Source of the DNA: Eumeta japonica
Lineage: Eukaryota; Arthropoda; Insecta; Lepidoptera; Psychidae
Direction: 5' to 3'
Assembly: GCA_005406025.1 (NCBI GenBank)
Contig: BGZK01000186.1
Location: 496,001-560,000, forward strand
Length of the DNA: 64,000 bases
The notes beneath the pieces were generated by a model. It searched no databases. It saw only the letters and a list, made by a program, of their open reading frames with translations, and was not told the DNA's origin. Shown here one piece after another: positions 13,498 through 26,822 of the stretch. Within the stretch, counting starts at the first letter, position 1, and each line of letters begins with the position of its first letter. The translations under genes and the position numbers were made by a program.

Positions 13498-14525
13498 TAG
13501 CTGGCCCGATAGACGATGTTCCAGCTCTCTTGTGGATAGCTTGGATGTATAGTTAATGTTCGAACCCTCAGCGTGGACATAGAATGAATTTTTTCATCTT
13601 TAGTATCGGTCGATGTTAATCTCAAGCCCAGTCTCGTTTAGATTCCAGTCCTAGTCTCACTTTTGATCCTCATTCCGCTCTCACACTCGCTTTCACCCTC
13701 AATCCTGTCCTCAATTTCAGTGCCGCTTTCAATTGTAATCCTGTTCCTGTTCTCGATTATGTTCCCCGTCCAGCTTTTAAATTTTGATTCCGCTACGAAT
13801 CACAGTTCTAATTTGGATGAAGCCGAAGGTAAACAATTCCTTCATATTTCGTATTTCAATTCCGATTAAACTCTCGATTCTGATGCCGATTCCACGTTCA
13901 GTTTCGACCCCGGTCTTATTTTCAATGATTCTGTGCCTCGGACCGTTCTCAATTTCGATACCGCTATCAGTATGTTTTAAAGTATAGTGATGATTTAAAA
14001 TTTAATGTGGCATGAATTGGTAAGTACTATTTATGTCAATCCGTCTTATGCCGATTGAGGAGTGAGGGTCTTCAAAAATTAAAATATGTTTATGTGTATT
14101 TTTAAATGAGAAAGCTGAAAAAACAATAAATAAACTAAAAAAAAGTATTGACAACTACGCCGCCTATCAGAACATTGACTATCCTATCTCTCAAGTTGGA
14201 CCAAATTACATATAAATACCAAGTTTCCTGAAGGTCAGTTGAGTTGTTTTAGAGTTTATCATGAACAAACATAGTGATACTGGATTTTTATGTATAAAGA
14301 TTGATTGAATGAAAATATACGACACATATGTCAACTTGATGAGTGCTATGAAAACAATAGCGAATTAACAGCGGATGTTATTGATGGAGCAAAAAAAAAA
14401 TTTAAAAATAAAACAAGTTATCCGATCGCAACCAAACTTCACATGATCACTTGCTAGACCAATTTCAAGATTACATGAAAATTACATCAAAATCGGTCCA
14501 GCCGTTTCGGAGTCCATAGGGAACA
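13498..14525 (+). repeat. GATTCC/GATCTC hexamer-array element, copy C with both ends
   Basis: It starts CTAGCTGGCCCGATAGACG, has the leader GGACATAGAATGAATTTTTTC at about 13573, a hexamer-like array to about 13985, an AT-rich middle, and ends with ATCGGTCCAGCCGTTTCGGAG at about 14490. The two ends resemble a common lepidopteran element that starts ACTAGCTTCCGCCCGC and ends AGCCGTTTCGGAG. ORFs 13663-13869 and 13784-13987 are array artefacts. Confidence 0.5.
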
Positions 14526-14722
14526 TACATATACATATCGACTTTTATATACATATATAAAAGTCGATATGTATATGTATAATTTTTTATAACTATATGT
14601 ATTTCTGATTGTATAAAGCATTTTTTTAATCTTTTTATCCGTTATATACATATATACATATAACGGATAAAAAGATTTAAAAAATGCGTTATACAATCAG
14701 AAATACATATAGTTATAAAAAA
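14525..14722. repeat. two adjacent perfect hairpins
   Basis: Hairpin 1 (14525-14580) has arms around ATATCGACTTTTATAT / ATATAAAAGTCGATAT. Hairpin 2 (14583-14722) has about 66-bp arms around AACTATATGTATTTCTGATT ... CTTTTTATCCGTTATA. They follow the end of hexamer-array copy C. The minus-strand ORF at 14487-14696 is a by-product. Confidence 0.85.
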
Positions 14723-17700
14723 ATATTATTTTATATTTTCATTCCTAAATTTAATATAATAGGTTATTCAAATAATATTTGTTCATTTATTGAACACTAT
14801 CTACCTATTAGAGTATATACCCTACAATGCAGCTCACTTAATATTTTTTCTTTCTGAGTTCAAAGCTCATGTCGCCGACGTCCAGATTGCGTCTAGCGGC
14901 GGCTCTGCATATTGCCAGTATTGCCAGACTTATCCCTAAAATAACAATAAAATCACATAAAAAACGAATATATGATATCCGTTTTAAAGTTTAGTATAGA
15001 AACAAATGCTGGCAATGTGGTGATTGTCGCTCCCGCTGGGGATATCCCATTCTGTTTGCTTCTCGCTTACGTTGAATTCCTTTAAAATTTTATTAACAGT
15101 ACTACTCGTAGTAAGTAAAGACTAGTGCTGAAATAAAGTTTACTAAATTTTAAAATAATGAGAAAATTAAAGCAAAGACTTAAATTTGGCAGTTTTATCT
15201 ATTGAAGAAAATCCAGTATGTAAACTAGATTGTAGTATCAGGTTTTTGAGCACCTTGCTGCTAAAGCGTACCCTGTCATATGTCATATTTTTTTCAGTAG
15301 AAGGTTCTAGGGTGCCCCCTAAAAAGCTGGATTACGATACCATTATAAGGAGTTCCATGAAACTAACAGCTGGAAATTCCTTTTTCCTTAATTCTTTACT
15401 TTTGGTAAAGTAATAATTTTATCAAAAGTAAAATCTACGCAATCTTATGAATAAAAATTTGATATCAAAAAAAAATTCTTCACGTAAAATCCGTCTTTTT
15501 TCACCATCAGTTTGGCAAAAATGTACCTTGCCTACATCCAATTAAAGTTTTATCCGCTTTTAATATCACGCGTATGTTTATTAAGCACACTTTAACACAA
15601 AACCATCAATATACAGTAATACCAAAGTGTTACTTTCTGTTCAACTCAATTTGCTCGCGTATAATAAATGGGATCGATTCCATTCCATATGATAAAGTCA
15701 ACAACAGCACGCGGCCGCCTCGACGGGGTGAGGACGATTTTATTGGCGTGAGAAGTGCGGTCGCGTGCCCTTAAGTAATTTCATATTATTGCTGCTATAG
15801 ATTTTGCGGTCCGTTGACTTTGATCGTTTCAGACCAAATCGCAGAGTTGTTGTGTCAGCTTTTTAAATCAACTCACCACTGAGGAGTATTCTCCCACAAT
15901 CTAGTTATTTCAGATCAAAATATTGTAATTGTGGGGGGTTACTTGGATTTTAATACTTTCACTCTCGCCCACTAAGTTTAGGCGTTACGAACGACCCTTG
16001 TAATTGAAGCGTAATATCCAGGGCCGACTGCTTAACGCTTTTTCTCCGAACCAGGGGGCCAAGGGTAATAGTTGAAAACCTATCGCTCAACTCACCCGTG
16101 GTCAGCAACAAAACTCGGTACCTTCTGATTGGAACGCTCCAACCGCTCAAATAAATCTGAGCCGCAACTGTCAGCATTGAGCCATCGAGTCGCAGACCTA
16201 AGTGACTGTCATTTACAGGATACAATCCCCGACTCTTTGGTTTTAAACGTTCCGAGGGTCTAGTAGATACCAGAGCTGATTTGTGCTAACCCGAGGATGG
16301 ATGTACATTTTTCGCGATTACTATTGCGTTTACATTTACATCATCTTGTGCGAGCAAACGCAAGTTACAAAAAGTGCGTGCCAGAAGAGTTATCCGGACA
16401 CGTTGTCATACAAATAATCCTAGTGACGGTAGGGGACAGCAGTCTGATTTCGTTTATATCTGATTAAGACACGGCGTGATTGTATCTACTTAAGCTGGTC
16501 ACTCCTGTGGTTGGGCAATACTTGTCCTGGCTTTCATGTTGCATGAAATATTCCCAATTTTCAGTTAATACAAGACGAGTGAATTAATTTGTCTTTTTTA
16601 TTTGGTTACCAACATTGTTGTCACAACGTTACATATGCCGTTGTGGGTGTATCATTATTTTTCTGTAATGATGGTAAATAAATTGATCCGTGGATACAAG
16701 CTACAATCGCCCACTACAAATAACAGATACCTACTACGAATACAAAGTTGATCCAAACCAACGATGTCAATAAAGTCGAAATTACTTTACATTTATTACT
16801 GTTATTTCAACGAATACTCTATATTCGAAAATAAAATTGTCAAGTAATACAAACAAAGCTTAATCGTATCCTTTTCTATTCATAACCGATATCGTTATCG
16901 ACATTGGCCAACCCCTCCACCATCACGACCGTAACAAAAGCGCAGTCGACACACGCCCTTTTTAATTTGTTAAAGTTATGGAGTGCAAATTGCCAGTGAT
17001 AAGCAGCGCGTGTCCGACACGTGTGCCCGTGGCGATGTCTCAACGATAACTGACGGGTAACTTCATCGGTACGAGGCGTCTCGAATTTTGAAAACACTCA
17101 ACTACCCGCTAATAAAGTGTTACTTGATAAATACAATCATTTTCTGCCTAAACAGGAATGTACATATATATATATCAGCAGATGATTCACTACATTCCGC
17201 TGAAGTGCACAAAATTATAGCAAAGTTTCCCAAGGTTTTATCCAAAATTCCTACGATCAACCATGATGCTGAGGATGCCACACTATTAGGATGCCACAGT
17301 GACAAGCCATTGATATAACGTGGGGTATCGTCCCGCAAATTTGATCACAACCGAGAAACTGCATACCGAAACAAGCGGAGCGTTTGCTTAATTTTAAAGG
17401 TCGTATGTGATAAAACAGTATTTAGGTTTAACATAAAAGCTAAGACTAATTTCGTAAAATCCAACTGAAACTTGAAGTGTATGTATAAAGTGATCTCTAT
17501 ACAGAAAATTTGGAAGTTAAATCGGTATTAAAAAACATAACTTTAATTTTTTCTCTGCTATAAAAAGTTCATAAATCATAAACTGCAACTGAAGTATTAA
17601 AGCAAATAATATTAAAAATTGGGCCACGAAAAATCACTTTCAAAAGTTTTGCTATTTCTGAACGAAATCGAGATGTCTAACACGGATTTAATTTTCGCAC

Positions 17701-18774
17701 ATATAACCCGCGGTACAAAAATTTGATGGACAACGAAATCGAGCGTTCATAATACAATATGCGAAATCGTTGTTGTGTTGCCCTTCCGCGCAACACCTTG
17801 GAATGTTATACTGGAAACTTGAACCTTTCTTCCGTTGGTGAGGTAGGAACGTTTAATTTTTAACACAGATAAATTAATCTTCGAGACATACGGTGTAAGC
17901 GTTATTGCTATTGATAGGGTAATGTAGGTTTGGAATTTTAAAATATTATGTAACATTACATATTAAATATATTTTTATCAAATCATTATAAATAAATATT
18001 AATAAAAGTATATAACATACTTTCAATAGTATAACAGATGTTTTTATTTATCGCATTTGCCAATCGTATTGTATCGTATCGTACATCAAAAATCTATTTG
18101 ATAAGGAGTCAATGTCAGTCGAAGGACGGAGCTGACGGACAATTTCTTTTAATTATTAGGAGCAGCAGTTTTTGACAAGGTTCATAACGTTCGTTCCTGT
18201 TCACATCTATATAGTTTCTAAAACATAATATCAAAAATATTTTTTACTAATAAGAGATTCAATACGTACAAAGAACAAAATAAAGTTCTAGAATTAAATA
18301 GTATTCGAATAAGTGGAAGAAATATTTTACAAATGATGCTACATTATTTTATGACTTAAATAATTATTTGTATGATTAGCTAAACTCTAAACAAGAAAGC
18401 CTATTAAAAGATTTATTAGAAATTCATAATATTTACTTGCACAGCCAATGGATCGTAATGTAACTCACCCGAAATCTAATTTTATGAAATTTTTCTAAAT
18501 AGAGTTACTCTCATCTTCTTAAGTATAGTTCATCAACCAGGTCTAAATAATATACAATAGTTTAATGTGGTGAAATTAAAGTACAAAAAAATGTTTCTCA
18601 TTTCAAAAAAGTATTATTCAAAAAGGTTTGAAATATCATATATCAAATTAATTCTGAGCTCACGATTTTATTTGTTATCCGGAATCGAATACATAAGTAC
18701 TTTGGAACTCACACTCGCTAACTTACATAGCATTTTTATGCACGGTTTCTGAGTATCGTTGTTTGCATCGATAA
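14723..18774. other. no gene recognised; GC-richer patch at 15950-16260
   Basis: The patch at 15950-16260 carries an 88-codon minus-strand ORF without a known domain; it may be a decayed element. A 76-codon + strand ORF at 17088-17318 contains VHKIIAKFPKVLSK, faintly like a retroelement linker, not supported further. Confidence 0.4.
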
Positions 18775-18890
18775 ACGAAGAGGCAGGAGGCTATCTGCAG
18801 CCCGCACTCGAGGGCGGAGACCAAATGAAAGTTTTGCCGGCGGCCGATAAGTTAATCCGCGGGTTGACGCGTACGACGACCGCCACTACA
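18775..18890. promoter_or_regulatory. small GC-rich block with TAATCC
   Basis: CTGCAGCCCGCACTCGAGGG, CGGCGGCCGATAAG and GTTAATCCGCGGG (TAATCC 18853-18858) stand out from the surroundings. Confidence 0.25.
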
Positions 18891-20398
18891 TACCTATAGA
18901 TTTGTTTAATAGCGTAAAGATAAATAATCGTCTAAATTAAAATTAAATTTCTTCATTTATTTCCATATAGAATTTTCTTTTGCTAGAACGTTAATTCATT
19001 TGTAAGTTCTTTAATTGTATTTATACATTTCTTAGGACTCCGTACATATTCATTTGATTTTATTTTGAAAAACAAAAAAATTGCACGGTACCAAAAGAAA
19101 ATTGTAAAAAAAGCAAGTCTATAAATTTGTCTGTGTGTTGTTCAGAAAATCCCTTATTCCGAGCCCTAAGAACGTGGACGCGTTGTTACGGTGAAGCAGG
19201 TGTCCTGTCCCTCGCGGCTCATACTCGTAGCAGTAAAAACTTCTGATAGACATTTGGTGGCGTACCATTTAATATTGACGTTCCCTTTATCTCGACACGA
19301 GATAAATCGTCAAAAAAATATTTCCATCAAAATTTCGCCTTCAAGTTATCGATTGCTGTTTGAATGTTGAAGATCGACCCAGGCGTTAGAGAAATATCGC
19401 ACATCATACATTTTCACAGAATGAAAATATCGCATCTAGCATATCTCGAAGACGTTACGTCTGATCGGGTGGAGAACTAGCTCCGAAACTATTGAACAGA
19501 CGATCGCTGCGATTGCAGTGTTCGAAAGCTAATCGTACGTACTTTTCCTCGCTTTGGTAGCATTCATATTTTGTTATACTATCAGTCGTAAATTTTAGTA
19601 TTGAATTAAAACATGCAAATTCTATCTACAAAACTGACTGTCATCTAGAAAATAATATTTTGATCAATAAATCGTTAAGTTTTGTAATGTGACAACAATC
19701 CCATAAAATTAAATATTTGAGCACTATTTTTTTACTACATCAATGACGGGGATGCAGATATGCCAGTGGAAGAATTATCATGCAAGACTTGATTTCAGTT
19801 CTCATTCGAACTCAAATTTCTTGTTGTAATAGTGGCTGAAAATATAATAATGAAAAGATTATTTTAATAACCTTCTGAGTGTAAGTTCAAGTTAAAAATG
19901 TGGAGACTGCCATAGCCGATTGGAGTGGAAGCCATTAAACCCCAAATTGCTAACATCTCATAGAATCCAAAAATTTTAAGCTTAACAATGTATTTCCGTA
20001 TCAGAGCTCAATCACACCACTGCAAGGCGTACTCTCCCACGCCCTCTCCACTTCAGATCGAATTATTCGGACCTTGAGCCCGCCCGGCCGGCCCGAAGCG
20101 AGCCGGGGCTGCTAACGACCACGATACTGGTGTCATCACATTGGTGACAATGTATGTGGTGTGTTTGTGTGTACCATACTAGGTGCGGTTTATATACTTA
20201 AGTATGTGTGCGTATGAGATTGCTATAAATACGTAATGGTTTTTTAATGTTACAGAACGTGAGTAGAATGTGACTTGAAAGTCAAAACTTTAATTATTAA
20301 CTTTCAATTAAGACTCGCCTATCCATTGGAAAACAGTAGGACAAATACATTTATAAAGTATGTATTAATTTCTTCTCACTGGCATTTTATAGTAAGTA
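18891..20398. other. no gene seen; GC patch at 20040-20120
   Basis: The patch (CCCGCCCGGCCGGCCCGAAG) is isolated. The rest is AT-rich. Confidence 0.5.
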
Positions 20399-20493
20399 AT
20401 TATATACATGCTATAATTGTGCTTATATAATTATATACATGCTGTAATTTTAAGATAATATGTTACATATATATGTAACATATTATCTTAAAA
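20399..20493. repeat. direct repeat plus palindrome
   Basis: AATTATATACATGCT(A/G)TAAT occurs at about 20399 and 20430, followed by a perfect palindrome TTTTAAGATAATATGTTACA... ending at 20493. Probably a small foldback remnant. Confidence 0.7.
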
Positions 20494-21200
20494 CGTGAAA
20501 ATCAGATAAATAGAATATAACGTGTCAAAAATTACATAGGTAAATTTTTGTAGTAATCTTGGGGGCAACATATATAGTTGAAAACAAAAATTTCAAAGTC
20601 ATTTTTTTGTATTGTATTAATAATTACGGGAAAAACTGGTTACCGTTAAAAAACAAAGGTATTTTCAGTGTGTAGAAGCAATTAACTTACTTGTAACGCA
20701 TTCGAATCGAATGTCAGTTACATTTTTATTTAATAAAGAATCACCGCAAGTATATCTTACGACATAAATCTAATGTCCGATACGAAATTTATATATTTCG
20801 GCATCTCGACCCGCGCCCCGAAAGCTAATAATTTACGAGATAAATTTCAATTTACTGTAACTAGTTTAGCACACCCCTAAACTTAGGGCTGCCATTATGA
20901 TGATAATAACGCAACGCATACTGTTTCTATTAGGGTGGTAATCTGTCACAACTTTTGCCACCCCTGGCGGACCCTTCCGGCGGGGTTGAGAAATATATAG
21001 GTAATATGTGTTAACATGATTTATAGACGGCTACCCTCACTTCGTAACAGCAATTTGCGATATGATTTTATATTATACTGCTACGGGGAGGAACGTTTTC
21101 TTTTTCCAAGATATATTTGTACATTATGTACCGACACTACTGATAATAATGAAAGATTCTTGGTAAAGAATATAGACTGCAATTAATGTTTTACTTGCAT

Positions 21201-21227
21201 ACACACACACACACAACCACACACACA

Positions 21228-21276
<49 letters not shown>
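21201..21276. repeat. (CA)n followed by (GT)n microsatellite
   Basis: A run of CA repeats (with one ACC interruption) to 21230 switches directly to GT repeats to 21276. The two halves are complementary and could form a hairpin. Confidence 0.95.
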
Positions 21277-21283
<7 letters not shown>

Positions 21284-22204
21284 ATTTATTCTGCATGTAT
21301 ATTGCATAATATCCGTTTCGAGCACTTTGTCCAAACTACGTAGTGGTATAAGAACATAAGATCATGATTTCGGACATGCTTTTTAAAACCCTATCAATTT
21401 GGTGATTGTTTTCTCACTTGATTTTAAGTACCTATTGCAAAACTTTATATGCAAAACAATAAATATAAGGTCTATACGAAATAAATAAATAAACAATAGC
21501 AAATATTTTAAAAAGTTCAGTTATGTAATTATGGGCAACCTTTTCAGAAAACTGCCATTAAAATGGTGATAATAGAAAATAACATGGCTATGCAAATAAT
21601 GTTCAGAACGCTCCCCGCGAGAGTTGTCAAAGTGACAGTGGGCGTTCGCCGCAGCTGCTCCCTCCGCCATTTTACACATCATTAAAAGAGACATTTGTTT
21701 GTTGAGCGACCGTAACCGTAAACTGGAAAATTCATTTGGTTTCTTATTATTATTATTTTAGGTATGTGTAATATCATTAATTAATTATTATAACATTCGA
21801 ATAGTTATTATACAAACATTTATCACATAATTATTTTAAAGGTTTATTTTTTAATAGAAGATTGCTTTCAACTAATATATTTAAGTTTTTTGGCAACATC
21901 TGTCGAGTAAAAATGAATATTCACATTTGAGAATTTTCAAAGCATATAAAAGCAACAAAAAAAAATGATGTGATCCAAAATGTTCCCGGCAATCTTCACC
22001 GAGTCACATTTCTAACGACCAAATTTTACATGACCATTTACTTTTACCTTTCATCGATACACGAATGCAAGACCTACCGTATCGTGAATTATGCTCGTTG
22101 CATTCCTAAGGTTCAAATCTTATTAACCTCTTATAGAGACCTCATAATCCTTAACAGCGCCGCACGCGTACCTTTCTAATTTATCGAAATACCGTAACTA
22201 GATC

Positions 22205-22690
22205 TCCGACACGGAACGACCATTAGTACCCGATGGCCGGCCGCGATCGTAAACAAGCATTACCAGCAGTAGCTCTATCGGAAATCAGGCGTGAAGATAA
22301 AATCGAAAACGTCCGACGAAAAAAATTAAAAAAAAAGCAGCCATGTCACAGGGGATTAGTGGGCCATTGTGTAGGCTACAAAGCAACGAAACGTATCCGT
22401 CCCGCTCTTTCACGTTATCCGCCGTCGTCATTAAAAAAGGACAGATACCGATCTATTTATTTTCACTTTTCTATGGATAGGTAATGTGACAGTTTTCGTA
22501 TGAAATGTTTGTTGTTCGAGACAGCGGAATAGTTTTTGAACGCTATGAATGGACGGGGTCCCGACGGATTTCGGAGGCGCGCGAGCCGGGCCACTCTCTC
22601 GCTTTAATCCGTTAGCGGGCGTGGGCTCGATTGAAAACTGTAATGATTTCGCTGACGCAGCTACAGTCACCGGGACGGTTTTAATTATTT
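22205..22690. promoter_or_regulatory. GC-rich block in the probable otd upstream intron
   Basis: It contrasts with AT-rich flanks and contains GCTTTAATCCGTTAGCGG with a TAATCC (22605-22610), the K50-homeodomain site. ORFs on both strands show no domain. A regulatory role is a guess from composition. Confidence 0.3.
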
Positions 22691-24614
22691 AATTTTTTTC
22701 TTTTGTACAATGGCGATCGACGTTTGATTACAAGGCGACGACAATACGTTGCCATAGACTTTCATCGAATTAATTGACTATTGAATAATAAAATAGTACC
22801 ATGTTTCCTTATAATAACAAATAAAAATTATATTACACTTACAAATCATAAGTAAATTTAAATATATAATAGAAATGATTTCAGTGTGTGTCTATTTTGG
22901 GAATGCCTATTAATTTCGCAATAAATATAACCTTGTTTAATTTTTTGAAATGATTAGGTATTGACTTAGACTATTTTGCCTGAGTAATTCTCATATATAA
23001 TCAATTTTAGGACTCTCACTTTTCCATTAGAATCATAATAAACGTATTTCGTGTCTTACATAAAATTTATTCATTGCCATAACCTCAATCAATCCTTCCT
23101 TACTTTTGAGTATTATGAAACGAAACAAGAATAAAGAGTGGAAATTTCTCATTTCCTAATATGTATGTAATATATCATCATTTCATTTCATTTTCTTCCC
23201 TCACGTAAAGTTTCAAAAATGCTTATCCGTTTTTGGACAAGGCCGCATGTAATCCTATAGACACACACCCCCATTGACCACAGAGAATAACTACTTTGTC
23301 TATGTTAGAACTTATTGTCTATGGTACAAAAGATGGCAGACACGCAGTCTCGCGACGACGGCCCATTGAGCAGGACGTGCTTACTAATTTTAACATGACT
23401 AATATGCTAGCTGTTAATGATTTTAATTTCAATAGGGATTACAAGACGGTTCACATGCTTTTTTTTCTCGTCGAGTGAATATGTAAGTTGGTATGCGCGT
23501 ACATCTGATTGATGTCTTGACATTTTTAGTTTGTCTAACTGTATCATTAGTATTAACAATAGTTCAAATTGTGACTACTCTATTTTTAAATTAGCATTCC
23601 TCAGTGACAGTTGAATGGGTTTTTACTAGTGATTCTAATGTATGGAGAAGAAGAAATGAAATATTCAGTATTGTAGTTACGCGATTCGTCCTTAATGTTT
23701 TTTTAATATTAACTTTTGTTATTCTCTTGTCCCATTTCACTCGTAATCGACCAATCGAACCTACTTGTTCTTTTGCGTTTGATATTCCCAAAAATCATTG
23801 TTTCAATAAAGTAGCCAAAAATAGTTAACACGGAACATGCAAAAATAACGTTTTATTATTATATTCTTTAGTTAAGATAATGATTGAAAATTAAATAACT
23901 ACCAAAACAGTACTTTTAATACTGATGACAATATTACAATATTTGCTTATGTTGAGTACGTCTCAGATGGAAGGCACCTAGAAAAATATAAGAAATTCAA
24001 CTGCATCTGATATGCAAGTAAACTGGTGAAAAAGATATTTAATATTTAAATCAATAATTAGGTATAATGGTCTTACTTTCTATCCAAATGTTAAATTTCG
24101 ATTCGAATTCGAGCTGACTGCCGTGCGCGACGTACCCACCTATACGTACACTTGTGTCGCGACCAATCGGGAATTACGTAAATAATTAATTTCAATTATT
24201 TGTGTTAGTAACTAATCTGACTAAAAGATTACAATTAAAGAGTATAAAATCAATAGGTATCTATTTTTTTTTTAATTCCGAATAGAAGAAAAGTTAATAT
24301 ACAAGTTTAGGCATCTTATAAACCTTAGTGTACAATATCATTAATTTCATGTAATGTTAATAATACTCAATTAATAAACTAAAATTGTAATTAAAATAAA
24401 TATCAGTAAAATAATAATAAAACAATCTTATTTGTAAGGTATTTTTTATAAATACTAACGAGCAGTATTATTAATTTGGTATTTGCATGTAAAACCTTTA
24501 GTTTTTTTATCGATTTGGTGTTTATATATGTATATTGTACACACAAATATATGTTTTAAAAAATTATTTTAAGGTATTGCTAAAAATTATGTGGTTGCAT
24601 ATAGAATAACACAA

Positions 24615-24830
24615 CTATTTCCACCCGTCGTATAGTCGTACGGCTTAGCTTAATTATTTATATTACTTTGCATCGCGCTCGCCGGGTGCCCGGGTTCGAT
24701 TCTGTTCTAGCATTATCTCTTTTGTTACTATTTTCATTTTATTTTTTTAGTTGTTTAACTTTGTGACGTACTGTTATTGCATTTATTTTATTGGCAGTCT
24801 TGTGAGCCTACAATAATAATACATATTTAT
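24615..24830 (+). repeat. possible tRNA-derived SINE fragment
   Basis: GCATCGCGCTCGCCGGGTGC is followed by CCGGGTTCGATTC, an RNA polymerase III B-box-like sequence, with a TAGCTTA A-box-like motif upstream and AT-rich DNA after. It does not fold as a full tRNA. Confidence 0.35.
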
Positions 24831-24921
24831 GTTTAAATATCTACTTACATTTATTAATTAACAATTTGACATTTCGGCTCGTTCACTTTATAAATCATGA
24901 TCGTAGACCTTCCGTCCGAAA

Positions 24922-25341
24922 TTTAAACAAAAGTTGAAGGCTGCGCTCTTAGAACTTAAGGCGTCTAGAGAAATGTGTGATTGCCTTGTAGGCGAGAGTG
25001 ATGATCACGAGACTAAAATAAGATCGGTCATATTTATGAATACAAAATTAAAAGGTGAATAAGCCGAAGTAGACATTAAATGCAATAACCTGCGTGATCA
25101 GCGCGATCGCTTGCAAAGACTGGTGAGTGAAATGGACGATTGTCGGAATCAGTACGAGCAACCACTGCTCCAAACACGAGCTCTGCAGAATGAGCTGCAG
25201 AATAGTACAATTAGGTCGCATAAATTACAACACCAATTGGATTTGAGTAGAGTGAACTAGACAATCAAGTTCTGCGACTCAATGTTGAATAATATGACAC
25301 CAATTGACTCGCAGAAAACATGCATTTATTTTAATATGTAG
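24922..25341 (+). pseudogene. coiled-coil protein remnant, probably from a retroelement ORF
   Basis: One reading frame stays aligned for 140 codons with only two internal stops (TAA 25060, TAG 25258). It is rich in Leu, Glu, Lys, Arg and Gln with coiled-coil spacing: FKQKLKAALLELKASREMCD, NNLRDQRDRLQRLVSEMDDC, ALQNELQNS, HKLQHQLDLSRVN. From memory it resembles the coiled-coil ORF of an abundant lepidopteran retroelement whose longer versions end in an esterase-like domain; that identification is unverified. It ends 211 bp before the otd homeobox exon. No ATG or splice sites were found that would join it to otd. Confidence 0.5.
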
Positions 25342-25527
25342 TGTCAAAAAAATTAAGAAATATTTTGAAATAAATAAATTTATAAAACGTTCTACAAAAA
25401 TTATTTAAAATATGTATGAGATAGGTGGAACAAATTGCAGTGATGAGATTTAAGGCATAAGTGATAATAAATATATATGTGTTGAAATAAATATAAACAT
25501 CGTATTTTACGTATAAGTCAAAATTAA

Positions 25528-25800
<273 letters not shown>

Positions 25801-25885
25801 TAAAAAAATATTCTTTTATGTAGGTCTCGATAAGAACAAGAAATTCTGTTTAAACCCAATGAATTAAATAACTGAAACTTTGAAA

Positions 25886-26153
25886 AATTAACGTTTAGTG
25901 ATGATTGTTCCAGATCACAATCGTGCTCTCGATTTCGATCTCGATCCTATTCTGTATTCCAAAAGCGCTCCCGAAGCCGATCTTAATATCCTCTTCAATG
26001 TTGTTACTATTTATATAAAAATTAACGTTTAGTGATGATTGTTCCTGATCACAATCGCGCTCTCGGTTTCGATCTCGATGCTATTCTGTATTCTAAAAGC
26101 GCTCCCGAAGCTGATCTTAATATCCTTTTCAATATTGTTACTATTTATATAAA
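25886..26153 (+). repeat. 134-bp tandem duplication of the hexamer-array family, copy D
   Basis: The unit TTAACGTTTAGTGATGATTG ... TTATATAAAAA is repeated twice with period 134 and few differences. Each unit holds the array TCTCGATTTCGATCTCGATC. It lies 180 bp after the otd homeobox exon. Confidence 0.85.
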
Positions 26154-26273
26154 AATTATTCTATTCAGTATTTCATGAAACAATCTACTCTATGGAAAAT
26201 TTGTTTACAAACTTTCTACTTTGTAGAGTTTTTTTTATATTCTTTTCATTCGTAAATTGAAATTATGCCATAG

Positions 26274-26822
26274 CCTAAGGTCCGGTATTAGAAAAATATA
26301 CCTTCATCTGTTATTTGAATCAAATAATGTTTTAAAGGCAGATAAGACTATTATAAATTTATGAGAACGATGTCTACCACCATAGTCCTGCTGCTATTAA
26401 CATTAATTAGTTAATTTTTTTTTTATGTAGGCTGCAAATATTTCACGGTCGCTGCCAGTTATAAATATATTTAGAATTTTGTAAACTTTACATACATGTT
26501 AATATTTTTTAATTAACAGAAGAGGGAAATATGTTCGGTTTATCTACCTGTTTACACCTGGCTGCAGGTAGCTGCAGCAGTCATAATCGTCGCTGCCTAT
26601 TGTAACAAGGTGTAAAACATAATATTCGAAAGTTTTGTATTTGTGATGTGCAATTAACATAAGAAGCAAAAAATTAATTATTAATTAATTAATATTAGTA
26701 GTAGCAGGACTACGGTGGCAGACATTGTTCTTATAAATTTATAATATCGTTATCTGCCTGTAAGACATTATTTGATTCAATTAACAGATGAGGGTTCATT
26801 TTTCTAATACCGGATCTTAGAC
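26274..26822. mobile_element. foldback/MITE-like element with about 130-bp terminal inverted repeats
   Basis: The left end CCTAAGGTCCGGTATTAG and the inverse of the right end TCTAAGATCCGGTATTAG begin arms (26274-26410 and about 26690-26822) that match through CATCTGTTATTTGAATC, GGCAGATAA and GTAGTCCTGCT with scattered differences. The centre (about 280 bp) is unique, with CAGCTG palindromes. It has no coding capacity. It is in the otd 46/47 intron. Confidence 0.85.

Larger units (their letters stand above)
20494..24614. other. no gene seen outside the microsatellite and GC blocks
   Basis: A small block at 21605-21670 has CGCCGCAGCTGCTCCCTCCG with an E-box. Short ORFs lack domains. Confidence 0.45.

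Noticed and set aside
17088..17318. Possible retroelement polyprotein fragment (VHKIIAKFPKVLSK)
   Set aside because: Only a few residues are suggestive and no reverse transcriptase or protease motif is nearby.
22233..22484. ORF starting MAGRDRKQALPAVALSEIRR, considered as the otd N-terminal exon
   Set aside because: The sequence is unlike Otd N-termini, has no suitable donor in the phase needed, and runs into Lys-rich low-complexity sequence.
24660..24710. tRNA gene with GGGTTCGATTC T-arm
   Set aside because: No acceptor stem, D-arm or anticodon arm can be folded; better explained as a SINE-like B-box.
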